64,000 nt of DNA from Mytilinidion resinicola (lineage: Eukaryota; Ascomycota; Dothideomycetes; Mytilinidiales; Mytilinidiaceae). The position numbers were made by a program, and so were the translations under genes. Within the stretch, counting starts at the first letter, position 1. Each line of letters begins with the position of its first letter. This document shows, piece after piece, positions 44,565 to 58,688 of the stretch. The notes beneath the pieces were generated by a model. The model did not search any database. It worked only from the letters and a program-made list of their open reading frames with translations, and had not been told where the DNA came from. Location: NCBI RefSeq assembly GCF_010093595.1, contig NW_022985456.1:332104-396103 (forward strand). Reading direction: 5' to 3'.

Positions 44565-46812
44565 TCAAGAGTAGATCCCAGGCTGCCACGCCCTTAGTCT
44601 CGGTCTCGATGCTTCCTCACTCGCAAACAGCAACTCATTTCTGTCCACCCCCTCAGCTTCATCGTGATAACCATACTTGATCCACTGATTCCGGACGATG
44701 GGATGCGACATAATCTCGCTCCCACTCAACCCCCTCCCAGACTCACCCAGCCGGTCCATTACCGGCCTCAGCAGCATTGCAATAGAGAAGAAGCTCTCGT
44801 CCAAGATCTTGCCCTTATTCGCAAACGTGAGCAGCAGCACCAGGGCCCCAAGCTGTATTGCTAGAATACTGCCCAGGATCCCCAATATATAGCCCCAGTC
44901 CACGTTCAGTTGCTGGCCTTGCACAGGGCGAGAGTTCTGATTTAGAACGATGTAAGCAGGGCCGTGGTCGTCCAGCGCTGCGAGTGAACCAATAGTGAAT
45001 TGAGACAGCAGACCCTCAATCTCTGTTCTATTCACCTGGTGCGGGGGGCTCCATTTCGACCCACCGCGACCCAAGTAGCCTTGCCATTGGAAAAGGTCGT
45101 GGCCTGACATACTATATCCCGTCCAAGCGATCGCGCCGGCTCCGATCCGGGCGAATTCGTCAGTGCCGTTGATATGCTTCCAGTCTTCATCGCTAAGATG
45201 GCTAAAATCAGAGCCACCATCTAGGACGTGATCTAATGTGTTGTTGCACAGGAACAAAGCAGCAGAGAAAACTTCGATATCATTTGGGTGTTGGTAGACG
45301 GTCAGGTTTGTGCAGCGTGGGCCGCAGAATGCTTCATGTGATGCGACCCAGGTAACGCCGCCTTGGACCCATTGCGGCACTTCAATCTTTTGCCAATTTC
45401 CGTTATCAAGCTAGGGTTGTTAGACACATGAAATAGTTCCTCCTAGGTGTCAAAAAACTTACTGTCGCGTTGGCGTAGTACTGGCCATCGTCATCTTCAT
45501 ATAGGGTGTTTCCTTTCACGGCAAACTGCTGGCAAGATGCACTCGCGCGAATGGTGCGGCCAGAAGCCAGAACATTATCGTAGGGATGATCGGGATTGCG
45601 GTTGAGAAACCGGTACTCGTGGAAACCGTCCCCTTCCAGGATGGTGTTTCGTTGGGCTGCGATTTTGTTTTTCTTGTCTTTTAATATAGAAATTACAGGA
45701 TAGTTCTCAGCTTGGATTCCGTAGGCATTTGCAGCTGCTAGCTGTGATTGATTTGTCTCTTGCGCGCCCGCGGCCGGGTTCCAGTTGGTCATGTCGGACA
45801 CAGAGACGTTCCCGTGGACGAAAAGCGGCATCGCGGATGAAGGGTCTACGGGCCAGAAAAGACTCAGAGCGGCAACAAGTATCTGAGCGCCGATATTTAC
45901 TAAAAGCCAAAGCATGCAGAATATCGGGGTGTACAGTGGGCCGTCTCTTGGTTTATTCTTTAGCCAAGGAATTTCACGGAGTAAAGGCACGGCACGTATG
46001 CCTGGCATTGACTCTACCATCAACCTTAGTACCTTAGTAAGCGTCTCTACCCCTAGGATCAAATCGAAGGTCTCCAGGGATACGAATCGTCTCGCGAGTA
46101 GCGACCAGCGCAAGGTAACGGCGTATTTCTTCAGCGAGGAGGCCAGGTTAAGACCGAGCCCTAATGACAAGCCCAACATAAGGGAGTTGAAAATTCTGAC
46201 AGAGTGGTTGCTCAAGATGACTGGCTTCTTAAATCCTTGGTACGACTTGAGGGTCAAACAAATCAGGAGGCTGAAAATGAAGGTCACCAGAAGGCGCACG
46301 AACCCGGTGCGGAAGAGCTCTTTGCGAGAGTCGTGGTAGTTGTATTGCCGTTTCGCTACCCCGTTGACGAATAAGGGTTCGGAATCCGTAGAGTTATATG
46401 TTTCATATGCGTTTGGGATTCCCTCTTTCGCAAAAGTGTCGCTTGCGGGTCTACGCTCGCCAAGTCGTTGAAAAGTCGGATGAGCCTCCCCTCCTGGCGT
46501 TCCTATATAGCTATGGGTTAAGCGATGTCGTAATGAAGTGTCATCTCCCTCATGCGGCGCTTGTGTTGAATAGTGACTTTGCTGATGCTGTAAAGAGACG
46601 TAGTCCTCTTCGTGCGCGGCCTCCGTAGGGCTGTGGGTCGAGATTCGCTGAAGCGGGACTCCATCCGCTGCATCTCCATGGCCCTGGCTGATGTGAGAAT
46701 CGACCGAGCTCACTGGCGATGCGCGACCACGTCTTCCGTTTTCAATAAGGCTGTCGCTCTGAGCGCTATGAATGGTTTGCAAGGGCGGAAGTTGAGGGGC
46801 GTTCGACGCCAT
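44565..46812 (-). CDS. Four-pass fungal membrane protein with large luminal/extracellular loop, unknown function
   Basis: Two exons (46812-45463, 45410-44565) give 731 residues. The first ~165 residues are hydrophilic and partly repetitive (units around 'HEEDYVSLQHQQSHYS' and 'HEGDDTSLRHRLTHSY') and should be cytosolic. Membrane segments are LLVTFIFSLLICLTL, NSLMLGLSLGLGLNLASSL, IFCMLWLLVNIGAQILVAAL and YILGILGSILAIQLGALVLLL. Between the third and fourth lies a ~300-residue domain with several NxS/T sites and paired Cys (CGPRC), consistent with an external glycosylated domain. I recognise the layout as one common in filamentous ascomycetes but know no function. The start is the first ATG in frame, followed by a Pro/Gln-rich tail. 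Confidence 0.75.
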
Positions 46813-47830
46813 ACCCGCGCTTGGCTGCAAATCAACACGAAAATGGAGAATGGTGTTGGGCAAAGGCAAGGGAAAGGATCACGAAATTCCAAGCTCCAGG
46901 GGATGGGTATAAATAAGATGAAAGAGCGACAGGCCTACGCGTTGACCGAGTTCGCCAGCCGTTGGGGCGAGAGGCGCGGGTAGATGAATGTAGCCTGGAC
47001 TGGAGACATTCGGGACGGCCCACCGACGGCACCACCTCGAGGTGCATGTCTTTTCTGGCGGGGCTGGTGCCTAATCCCTGGGTGCCGGGGATCCGCTTAA
47101 ACACGACTTGCCAGAGGGTTTGTGCCCCTGCAGCAAGACGCAGCCTCGGTGTGAAGGGTTCTGAATGTGGTTGGTCAACAGGCTGCCGCCTTCACCTTAC
47201 ACAGGTCAGACCTGCCGGTCACCGACCCCAATATATCTGAGAAAGGCTTCATGGCCGAGAGACGTAGTTGGGGGCCGAAACGGCCGACTTTTGGAGACCA
47301 GGGGGCGCCGGGAGCGATAAGACGAAGGGATTAGAGGCGTTGGGGGCCAAAAGACATCAAAACGCCACTGCTGTGCTGCTGACACAGCCATCCGCGCATT
47401 TATATATCAATGCGTCACTTCCCTGCGAATCTAGAACGAATGTAAGTATAGTGAGAAGCTCTGTGAGTAGGAGGTAGCCACGTCTGGGGTGGCCTGGAGG
47501 GTTATCGACGTGGTTTCAGCGGTTTCCGCCCAGTTTTTGGTAGTATAGCGAGAGCACTTCAGACAATGTCAGAAAAGTGTACACAGGATGTTGTGCAGTT
47601 ACGGAGTACGGACACGGGGATTGTGTTCCCCTCCTTCAAAGGGCGCGTGAGGTTAGCTTAACCTCCTAGCGCACCTGCGTAATTGGGTGCATTAGTAATG
47701 CAATTTTATGGATATATGGGTAAGCATCAGGTATTGTAGGCAACAATTCCTCTACACTCTGCATGTTCCCAACTATCTCAATTCGATCACTTCTTCAAGC
47801 CCTCAAACTCTGAACAATACACTCGCAACC
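46813..47830. other. Intergenic, divergent promoters of membrane protein and GST
   Basis: It contains a ggccgaaacggcc palindrome near 47273, a TATA-like tttatatat near 47399, and at about 47482-47590 a sequence resembling the dispersed ~105-bp repeat (gtctggggtggcctgga...ttatcga...aaagtgtac). No gene is supported. Confidence 0.45.
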
Positions 47831-48759
47831 ATGCCAATCCCAATCCTCTACGACATCCCCAGCAAGAAACCGCTCGAGAGCTGGTCACTGAACCCATGGA
47901 AGAGTACGCCCTCCCCAATCAGGCACCAACCCACCATCCCGCTCTAACACCCCCAGCCCGCCTCGCCCTCAACTTCAAGAAAATCGACTACCAGACCGAA
48001 TGGGTCGAATACCCAGCCATCGCGCCCCTCCTCAAGTCCTTGTCAGTCCCATCCCATCCCACCCCACCACTCAATGCCACCACCCCATTCCCAACCCCAA
48101 ATCTCCATACTCAAACCACGAAGCGGCCTCCCCCCCAACGACCCCACCGACCCCGACTACTTCACCGCCTACTCCATCCCCACCGTGCGCTTCGACGAGC
48201 GCACCTACGTCATGGAATCCAAGGCCATCGCCGCGGAGCTCGAGCAGCGCTACCCAGACCCGCCACTGCACCCATCCGCCCCCCTCGTAGCTGAAGTCCA
48301 GAAAGCGGTCAATGCCGCCTTCGGGCCGTTGACGCCCATCCTCATCTCCGCTATCCCGCGCAACCTCCTCACGGAGACGTCGGCGGGGTGGTTCGAGGAC
48401 GACCGCAAAGCGCGGATGGGCGGCGTGAGTCTGGCGCAGATGGAGGCGGAGAAGGGGGGGGAGAAGGCGTGGGGCTTGGCGGCGGAGCCGGCGGCGGCGT
48501 TGGCGGCGCTGCTTAAGAAGAACGAGGGCCCGTTCTTGGGGGGCGAGAAGGGTGAGTTGCTTGGGACTGTGTCTAAGGGTCAGTGAGGCGAGTTGCTGAC
48601 TTTTTAGTAGTTCAGTATGCGGACTTTCTGATTGTGAGCTTTTTGCATTTTGTGAAGCGGGTTGATCAGCGGCATTTTGAGAGATTCGTTGCGCTTGATC
48701 CGGCGTTTGCGGCGATCTATGATGCGAGTAAAGAGTGGCTCGCTAGGGGGGATCATTAG
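47831..48759 (+). CDS. Glutathione S-transferase family protein
   Basis: Four exons (47831-47903, 47957-48041, 48124-48551, 48608-48759) give 245 residues. The thioredoxin-like N-domain has ILYDIPSKKPLESWSLNPWK, RLALNFKKIDYQTEWVEYP, the cis-Pro motif SIPTVRFD and the glutathione gamma-Glu-binding ES pair (VMESKAIAAELE). The helical C-domain ends VQYADFLIVSFLHFVKRVD. This resembles fungal GSTs related to Ure2/GTE-type and bacterial-like classes, which conjugate or reduce with glutathione. The catalytic Ser or Cys cannot be assigned with certainty. The last intron ends in a tandem acceptor TAGTAG, so isoforms differing by one Val are possible. Confidence 0.85.
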
Positions 48760-49082
48760 AGCACTGGGCTTTGCACCTGGAGGTTGAACTCGATTATTGA
48801 ACTTGATTTCAGTAGCCGAGGATTTTTCCCAGTCTTCGTGACGCTGTTGGGAGAGTTCAAAAATCGCATACACAATGACAATACTGTGGTGCTGACGTCG
48901 CTCTTGAAGCTTGGCTAATGGTGCATGTAATATTGGGTATGAATGCCTGAAAACAACATGATTGAATAGCTCCAACAAGGCTCTATGCAGGAAATATCCA
49001 CACGGACATGAAAACAATGAAGAACACACAGGTAATGATACAGTCTTGGCTGCAACACTTCTTTAAAATAGAAAACAATATC
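48760..49082. other. Short convergent intergenic region
   Basis: 3' ends of the GST and BTB genes. Nothing else is seen. Confidence 0.5.
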
Positions 49083-52000
49083 TTACTCGTGCCGGCGGCG
49101 ACGGTTTGGCGGTTCAAAACCATCCAGCACTTTCGACGTCAGCGGTGCATCCTGCTGGCCCAGTGTCGAATCGTCCGATCCGATCCCACTGGGGTCGGCA
49201 TACGGACGCTGGGCCGGGTCCAGATGTTGAGGCCACCGAAGTTGCAGAGGTGGCACAGGACGCTTGAGCTTAGGCCAAACCGGTTGGTCACTGGGTAGCT
49301 GGGTCGCACCATCTCCAGAATTCGTCTCGGAGGAGAGTGGGCTGAAGATGCTCACCTCGTCGATATCGGAGAAGGATACTCGATGGGTGCCGTTCGGATC
49401 AGGCAGGTCGTTGTCTCCTGGTCTTGACTCCGGCTGAGCTTGGGACTTAGGTGCCTTGCCTCCAACTTGAGCGTCTATGGACGATCTCGAATATTTCGAC
49501 ACATCTGACGTTGAACTCGACAGTGCATCGGGCACCTTAGGCTCTGGGAAGCCTCCTAAAATCTGTCGAGGCGTAGCGTCTCCCGTTGAACCAATCTCAG
49601 AAGGGTTATCTGTGGCTGGAGGATGAGTGTCTAGATTTTGCGCGGCCTGCCGCTCCCGCCGGGAGCTTTGGCTAGAGAACTCGATCTCCCGAGATGGTCG
49701 TGTCGGTATGGGCTTGGGTTGATTCCCCCGAATGCTTCTCTCTACAGGCCCATTGTGTTCGACTGGTAGGATATCTGATGGCCGAGAGTTGACAACAACG
49801 ATTTCAGGGCGACTATCTGATGATCGGGATGAAGCTTCTGGTAACTTCCCCTCGCCTCGGCTTGTAGTTCCCGATATTTCTTGTTGGGCGCCTGCCATGG
49901 TAGAGCCCTCGGGGCTAGTACTAGTGTCAGAGATGACGGGGCTCATGAACCTCACCTCGTCCACATCCGAGAATGAAACCCGTCGTCCACCGGTGGAATG
50001 AGCCGGATTTCTTCTTCTGGGCGGCCCCTCGTACACTCGAATGCCATCGTCCGAGTCAAGGCCTTCCTGAGCAGCACGACGCATCTCACCTTGTCTCGGT
50101 CGAATCCGCGGTGGAGGACTTGGAGAGGGTAGTCGACTAGCCTCTTCCCTTCTCACTGATCCAGGCGAGGTATCGTCCCTAGGAGGTACATGCCGAACAC
50201 CCTGCAAAATCCTGTCCCTAATTTGAGCTGCTTGAGGAAGTTCTGGACTCCCTTCTTCTCTAGACGCCTTCCGTGTGCCGTTTTGTGAACGGATAAGGAC
50301 CTCAGACTCCGGAGTCTTGTGCTTTTTTCGAGAATCAGGCGATGCTGAAGGCGATGCTGGCGTCTGATCGTGGTGCCTAGCGGAGACTTGACGGTACGAG
50401 CGCGTCACCAAAACGGTCCTACCCTGTTTTTCAGGGGTCCTCTGTCGATGCGTTTCTCGAGATACTTGCTCTTCGTTTGGCAGATACCTGGAGAACTGCG
50501 ATGATTCGGTCTGCGAGTCGATTTGGACTTCGTGGAGTGGAGATCTTGGCGAGGATGGCGGCGTGCGTAGAGAGGGTGAACGCCGACGGTGACCAGTGTT
50601 CCAATATTCAGCAGAAGGTTGTCGACGGGGCTGTCTAGACTCTGGCCGGCAAGACGATGTCGTGTTAGTCAGCGAAGCAGTGCCGCGTCGGTTAGGTCGA
50701 TCTCTCCTTTTTGGCTGAGTAGGTATCGCTCCACCAGAACATCCTCCAGGAGGTCGTTTTGGATTCGTGTGCCGTGGACCTTGTGTTGGAGTAGGAGGCT
50801 CATATTCAGAGGAAGAGTCGCTTGTGGTCATGCTAGCATCCTCTACTGTAATTTCGATTGAATTTTTCCGGACCTTCCCAGGCTCGGAACCTTGCCACTC
50901 TTCAGTCAGTGTCACTACGGAGATGTCGTCAGACAGATCAGTGTTGGTTCCCGTGAACTCGTCCGTTGAGTGTTCGTGCGCCTCGCCTAAGGGGGACGGC
51001 TGCTCATTTGGTTGTATAGGAGAGTGGGCATCCGCCCGCACTGGAGTGAAGTACACCTTATCTCCCGGGCGTATTGGTGGTGGATTTGGCCCATTCACAA
51101 CGCCTGGAGGTGCCACTGATGGGGGCCAATTTGGCATAGGCATTCCAATGGGTTGAGTGTACGCCGGCGGGGGTTCCCCGTGGTGTCCCTGAGGGGGGAA
51201 ATAGATCGGCTGTCCCTGAGGGAGCGGTTGCGAAGGAACATCGAAGGTCTGAGGTGGAGGAAATGGGATCGGCTGTCCCTGGGGAAGCGGTTGAAAAGGA
51301 ACATCGACGGTCTGAGGCGGCGGAGGATATGGCAACACTGGCTGCGCATATTGAACAGGCACCAGAACAGAATCTTCAGGCTGCTGAGGCCACTTCATGA
51401 TCCTGACCTCGCCCGTTCTTCGGTTGCGCACGAAGCACGTCCGCGATTTCCGAGGGCTCCCTCTCGGACGAGATTCCTGTTCTCTGATGATTTGAAGCGC
51501 TGGTTCCTCAGAAATGGGCACATCGAAAGCAGTGGGATAGAGCTCGATCGGGCTCTTGGTCCTCTGCAAAGTCTCGAACCCGAACTCAGACCACCTCTTG
51601 ACCATCTCAGTATACAGCTGAGGTGGAATATCCTGTCTCTTGCCATCGTTTGCCTCTCGCCGTATGCACCACTCTAGTACAAAGTCCCAGAGCGGTATGC
51701 CGGGAAACGTGGTTGCCGAGACGTACTCCAAGGCTCGAGCGGACAACCTTTTGGAATGCGCCGAGGTTAAGCTCGAACGCAGTCGCCGCATGACCGCGTT
51801 CTGTAGCTGAGGAAGCTCAGAGGCCCCAGCCAGCACCCACAGTTTGCAGTACAAAGACGGACTGTGAATGCGATTAGGAAGAAACTTCTCCTTCAACCAC
51901 TCCACAAACAGGGTGAACGTCTCCCTGTCGACATCAGGGATGATGATTGGAGCCGGGAGCTGGCTCAAGCTAGGGCTTTTGGCGACATGCTTTGGGCGTA

Positions 52001-52127
52001 GCAAGAACCTGTGACCCCCAGCGACGACGAATTCGACTGGCTCCTCCTTCCTAAAAAGTGATGTTAATTAATGAAACACATACCTCAGGTGTCTTACTTA
52101 CTTGAACACATTCTTAATGAACGACAT
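49083..52127 (-). CDS. BTB/POZ-domain protein with very long disordered tail
   Basis: Two exons (52127-52102, 52050-49083) give 997 residues. Residues 1-120 form a fungal BTB domain: the start MSFIKNVFKKEEPVEFVVAG, then FLLRPKHVAKSP, DVDRETFTLFVEWLK, LYCKLWVLAGASELPQLQNA. BTB domains dimerise or recruit Cul3. The remaining ~750 residues are Ser/Pro/Arg/Gln-rich. They contain a ~22-residue duplicated unit (PPPQTVDVPFQPLPQGQP / PPPQTFDVPSQPLPQGQP) and two copies, about 200 residues apart, of a motif beginning RVSFSD(V/I)DEV and followed by SP. RVSF matches the protein phosphatase 1 docking consensus. The function is not established. The short first exon was added because it supplies an ATG and reads in frame into the BTB fold. 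Confidence 0.8.
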
Positions 52128-53286
52128 CCTCGCGAGAGGAGGCGCATCTAGTGCTAGCCCCTAGGGCATGCAGGGCAGGGTTCTGTGGTGGTTTGGTGGT
52201 GGCCGCAAAAAGAATATTCATTTGGAACAATATTGCTACAGAGCGCTTTGTGATATGAGGCACTTGCAATGGCGGTTCCCAGGACATGCAGGATAGGCCC
52301 TGGCGATGGTGTGCGCGAGGGGATATGTAGAGCAAGAGGGGATGTGTAGAGCAAGAGGTTCAACGAGGAAACAAACAAAGAGGACACTTATACGCACGGG
52401 AGGCCAACGAAAGAGTGAATAAATAGAAATACAAGCCGACGAAAGGCGGTTATGAATCTCCCACACTTACAGCACCTCCTCTTCCCACCCAGTGAATGAA
52501 GATGTTCCCGAGCAAAATTTCAGGGGGATTCCGGTAGCACGGGCCAGGGTGGAATGGAGGAAAGGACTGCGACCATTCGTATTTGATTGATATTGCAAAG
52601 AGAGAGATATACTAGCGTTGGAAGATACGGACAACGACGAGAGATTGTAGCTAGAGCTACGACGGCTGCGCATGCCCCAAAGGAAGTCTATGCTGCTGAG
52701 CTCTATCTGGAAAGGAGGCACGAGCCTCTCTTGGCAGGTGTTTCGTTTTGCGCACATGACTTTTTCTAGCTTGACGTTGGTGAAGAGTGATCTCCAACTC
52801 CAGCACCAGCAACTGAGGGGCTTAGAGACGAAAGCAAATCAGCGGCACTGATGTGATGTTTGAAGTAGGAGACTTACAAATTAAGTACTTCGTGTTGCGA
52901 AGCTATTGGAGTTCCGTTACGGTCAAATAGCTTGTCAAAGGGTTGGGGTTCATGTGAGGTCAAAATAAAGTTTGGTCATCACCACGGCGCTGAAATGAAA
53001 GGGTCTACACCAACCAAATGGATGCAATCGATTGGCATTACCTATCTACAACCTTCGAAGCCGCAGAGGCAATATTCCACCTATCGCAAACCTAATGAAC
53101 CTATCAGAATTTGATCAGAATCAAACTCTACAGAAGTCGAGGCCCGATGAAATCTAGGAGCATGAATGTAGCTGGATATCACAAGAGCTTCGTCTCATGG
53201 CCCAATTCAATCGTCTAAACCCTCATTAACAAACCCGGCTGGGGCGCAGCATGCATTTGTATAACTCCGTTGTCCCGTTTGCCTCA
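52128..53286. other. Intergenic, BTB-gene promoter and PRP43 3' region
   Basis: A two-copy direct repeat 'gatgtgtagagcaagagg' lies at about 52320-52358. Minus-strand frames at 52114-52757 are upstream of the BTB start and lack motifs. Nothing else is seen. Confidence 0.5.
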
Positions 53287-55770
<2,484 letters not shown>

Positions 55771-56174
55771 CTCCGTGTAGTTGTCAAGCCAATGTGCAGG
55801 CACAGGCTCGTGGTGGGCGACGGCGACTGGTGTTGACGGCGAGTAGAGGCTGGAAAAGTTGTCGCGGGAAAATAGTTGTGAGGCGCCGCGGTCTTGGCGC
55901 TGTCCCGCCACAGCGGCACCGGAGGTGGGGCGGTGCATCTGAATCTAGGGTTCCATTTCTTCCCGGGTTCCTCGAGGCTCCCTGCGATGCAGCCACCCAC
56001 AATCCTCCACCTTCTGCATATTTGCCTTTTTAGTCTCTCTTTACGGCCTGTGATAGAATCAAAACCCTACGGTTTGTTTTAAGCCTCCATAGTCTTACCT
56101 CTCACTCAATATTTCTAACAGCAGCCGGCTGAGTATTTTGATACCCCTCCAAATTTTCGTCCACTCCTTCGAAA
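55771..56174. promoter_or_regulatory. Shared divergent promoter, PRP43 / PRMT5
   Basis: Only about 400 bp separate the two divergent start codons, so the genes probably share promoter DNA. The PRP43 side is GC-rich, the PRMT5 side AT-rich. No specific factor site is recognised. Confidence 0.45.
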
Positions 56175-58688
56175 ATGGATTCTCCAGACAGCCAGGAGGA
56201 TGCGATGCCCATGTTTTACGTTGCGCACCATGAGACGAAACGACCGCTGCCTGTTACGGAGCAAGTGCTCCAGCAGGCTCGCGATTGCGGTGTGCGCGTT
56301 CCCCGAAGTCATCCTCCTATATTACTTACTGACAAAAGGAGCAGTATGACATGCTTACGGCCCCTATAACAACACCTCATTTTCACGCCAGCGTTTTGAC
56401 GCTGCTAACCGCCTACAGCCAAGCTCACGGCGAAGGTCCCCCAAACGATGATCTCCCACTGCCATTGATCCCAGCTCTCAGACCTGTGGATACGCCATTG
56501 ACGCCAAGCGACAGTGCAGCACAGACAGTTGCAGTCACGAGCCCATGGATAGATCTGGCGTCTCCAGACCCTTTGATTGCACATCTTTCGCGCCAGGTCT
56601 TCAACCTGGAGATTGCATACGCCGCATTCTGCGGAGTTATAAATGTGGTTGTGCAAGGCCCGCGACTCTACAACGGCGCGAAGTCTAGCGGTGGAGTGTC
56701 GCAGTATGCTCGAGCTATAAAGGAGGCCCTCTCGCTCGGCGGCTATCTGCAGCTGCACATTACCACACCTATGGGTGATGTATCGGAGTCTGTTATAGAA
56801 GAAGACATGGGAAATCTAGCACGGTTTGCTAGGGACGAATACAATCACACGAGCAGAAGCCAACAGATCACGAGATTAGATCTATTTGCGTCGTGGGACG
56901 CTTGGAACCTGATCAGGTCTGTTTGTAGGTACAATCAGCGACTCTGTGTGTCGCTGACCCTCCCCCGGCGTCTTCCGCCCATAGCCGTCCAATCTCGATG
57001 GTACTCAGAACCACTACGCTTCATTTGCATACCCTCAAGCTCGTTTTTGGTGAACGCGCGAGGATCATTCGTGCTTTCAAAACCGCACCAGCTATACATA
57101 TCACGATGCATGCGCCTCCGAACTGCTCCTTGGATAATGCTCGTTGATGTTGGACCGATCCCTGGTATCAATGACCCGGACTTGATCATGCAATACTCAT
57201 CTGGTCACTTGTCGCCTGGAGTCGCCGCAGATGCATCTTCTGGATCCCGCTCACCAACTCCAGCAGAGTCCGCGCAAATGCCACGCAATCAGAGTCGAAA
57301 AAGCAAAGCAGATCCTACTCCACACCTAAGCTATATTCGATATCTGCAACGAAACCAGCCTCCGAAAACGACAATCGAGCGATTTGGCGGTGGATTTCAA
57401 GATTATTTGCAAGCTCCGCTCCAACCCCTTACCGACAACCTAGAAAGCATAACGTACGAAGTTTTCGAAAAAGATCCAGTAAAGTACGATTGGTATGAAC
57501 GCGCGATAGCGCAGGCGTTGAGAGATTGGACGGAGCAGGAGAAGTCTACCTCTTCAGCAAACGGCGCAGTAGTCATCGCTGTCGTCGGTTCAGGAAGAGG
57601 CCCACTAGTCACCCGAGCAATCCAGGCGAGCCAAGATGCTGGCGTGCAGGTCGAAGTATATGCCGTAGAAAAGAATCCAAACGCCTACGTGCTCCTCCAG
57701 CGCCACAACGAGGAAGACTGGGGCGGCCTAGTCACGGTCGTGAAGACCGACATGCGCGCCTGGAAAGGCCCGCTCCTACCGGACGGCACCCACGGCCGCG
57801 TCGATATCCTCGTCTCTGAGCTTCTTGGATCCTTCGCTGACAATGAGCTCTCTCCGGAATGTTTGGATGGCGTCCAACACGTCCTCAATCCGGAGCACGG
57901 CATCTCGATCCCCACTTCCTATACCGCGCACCTCACACCTATCTCCGCGCCCCGTATCCATGCGGATCTCGTCAATCGCTCGTCGTCAGATTCGCACGTA
58001 TTTGACACCCCCTTCGTCGTAATGCTCCAGCAGATCGACTACCTCTCTACCCAAGAATTCGACTACGGCCCGAGCGATACCTCCGCAGTTGCTTCGTCCA
58101 AGCAACAACCTAAAGTCGAAGCTCCGCTCCTCCCCGACGTCCAAATAGCCTGGGCCTTCAAGCATCCCTGCCACCCTTCTGTGCTCGCGCAGTCCAACCT
58201 CCGCCGAGGTGGAAGCGCGAGTGGAGGCGGCGGCGGTGCGACAGGCGGCGATGGTGCGAACGAGCATAACGTACGGTTCTCGAGTACCATCTTCCAGTGC
58301 GCTGGGCGTGGCGTGTGCCATGGTATAGCTGGGTTCTTCGAAACCGTGCTTTATGCCGGGGCGGAGGGGAGTGTGGAGCTGAGCACGAACCCGGTGACCA
58401 TGGAAGAGAAGAGCAAGGATATGATCAGCTGGTTCCCGATTTTGTTTCCGTTGAAGGTAACTTGAGCCCCCCACCACCATTCCAGAGTACGAGAGGCTAA
58501 TATGTACCCAGACACCCATCTACGTCCCCGAACACGCAGAGCTAGAAATCAGCATGTGGCGGCAGACCGACGACAGGAAGGTGTGGTATGAGTGGATGGT
58601 CGAAGCTTTTCTGACGCTGTCCGGGAGCAGGGTGCGGCTGGGAGCCTCGGAGTTGCATTCGAGCAGGATGAATGGGTGCTTGATGTAG
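56175..58688 (+). CDS. Protein arginine N-methyltransferase 5 (Skb1/Hsl7 type)
   Basis: Three exons (56175-56291, 56345-58456, 58512-58688) give 801 residues. PRMT5 makes symmetric dimethylarginine on histones and Sm proteins. The N-terminal TIM-barrel region includes YDMLTAPITTPHFH after the first intron. The Rossmann core has motif I VVGSGRGPLV at about 452-461, the acidic post-I residue in YAVEKNPNA, and the double-E loop SELLGSFADNELSPECLDG at about 530. The beta-barrel ends with GFFETVLYAG and ISWFPILFPLK-TPIYVPEHAELEI. The position of the first intron was fixed by the phase joining CG to YDM. A Ser-rich insertion near residue 320-350 and an Arg/Gly-rich loop near 660 are lineage features. 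Confidence 0.93.

Noticed and set aside
55771..55938. Upstream start for PRP43 adding 56 residues
   Set aside because: The extension is low in conservation-like features, and MANREREDSDD matches the usual beginning of fungal Prp43.
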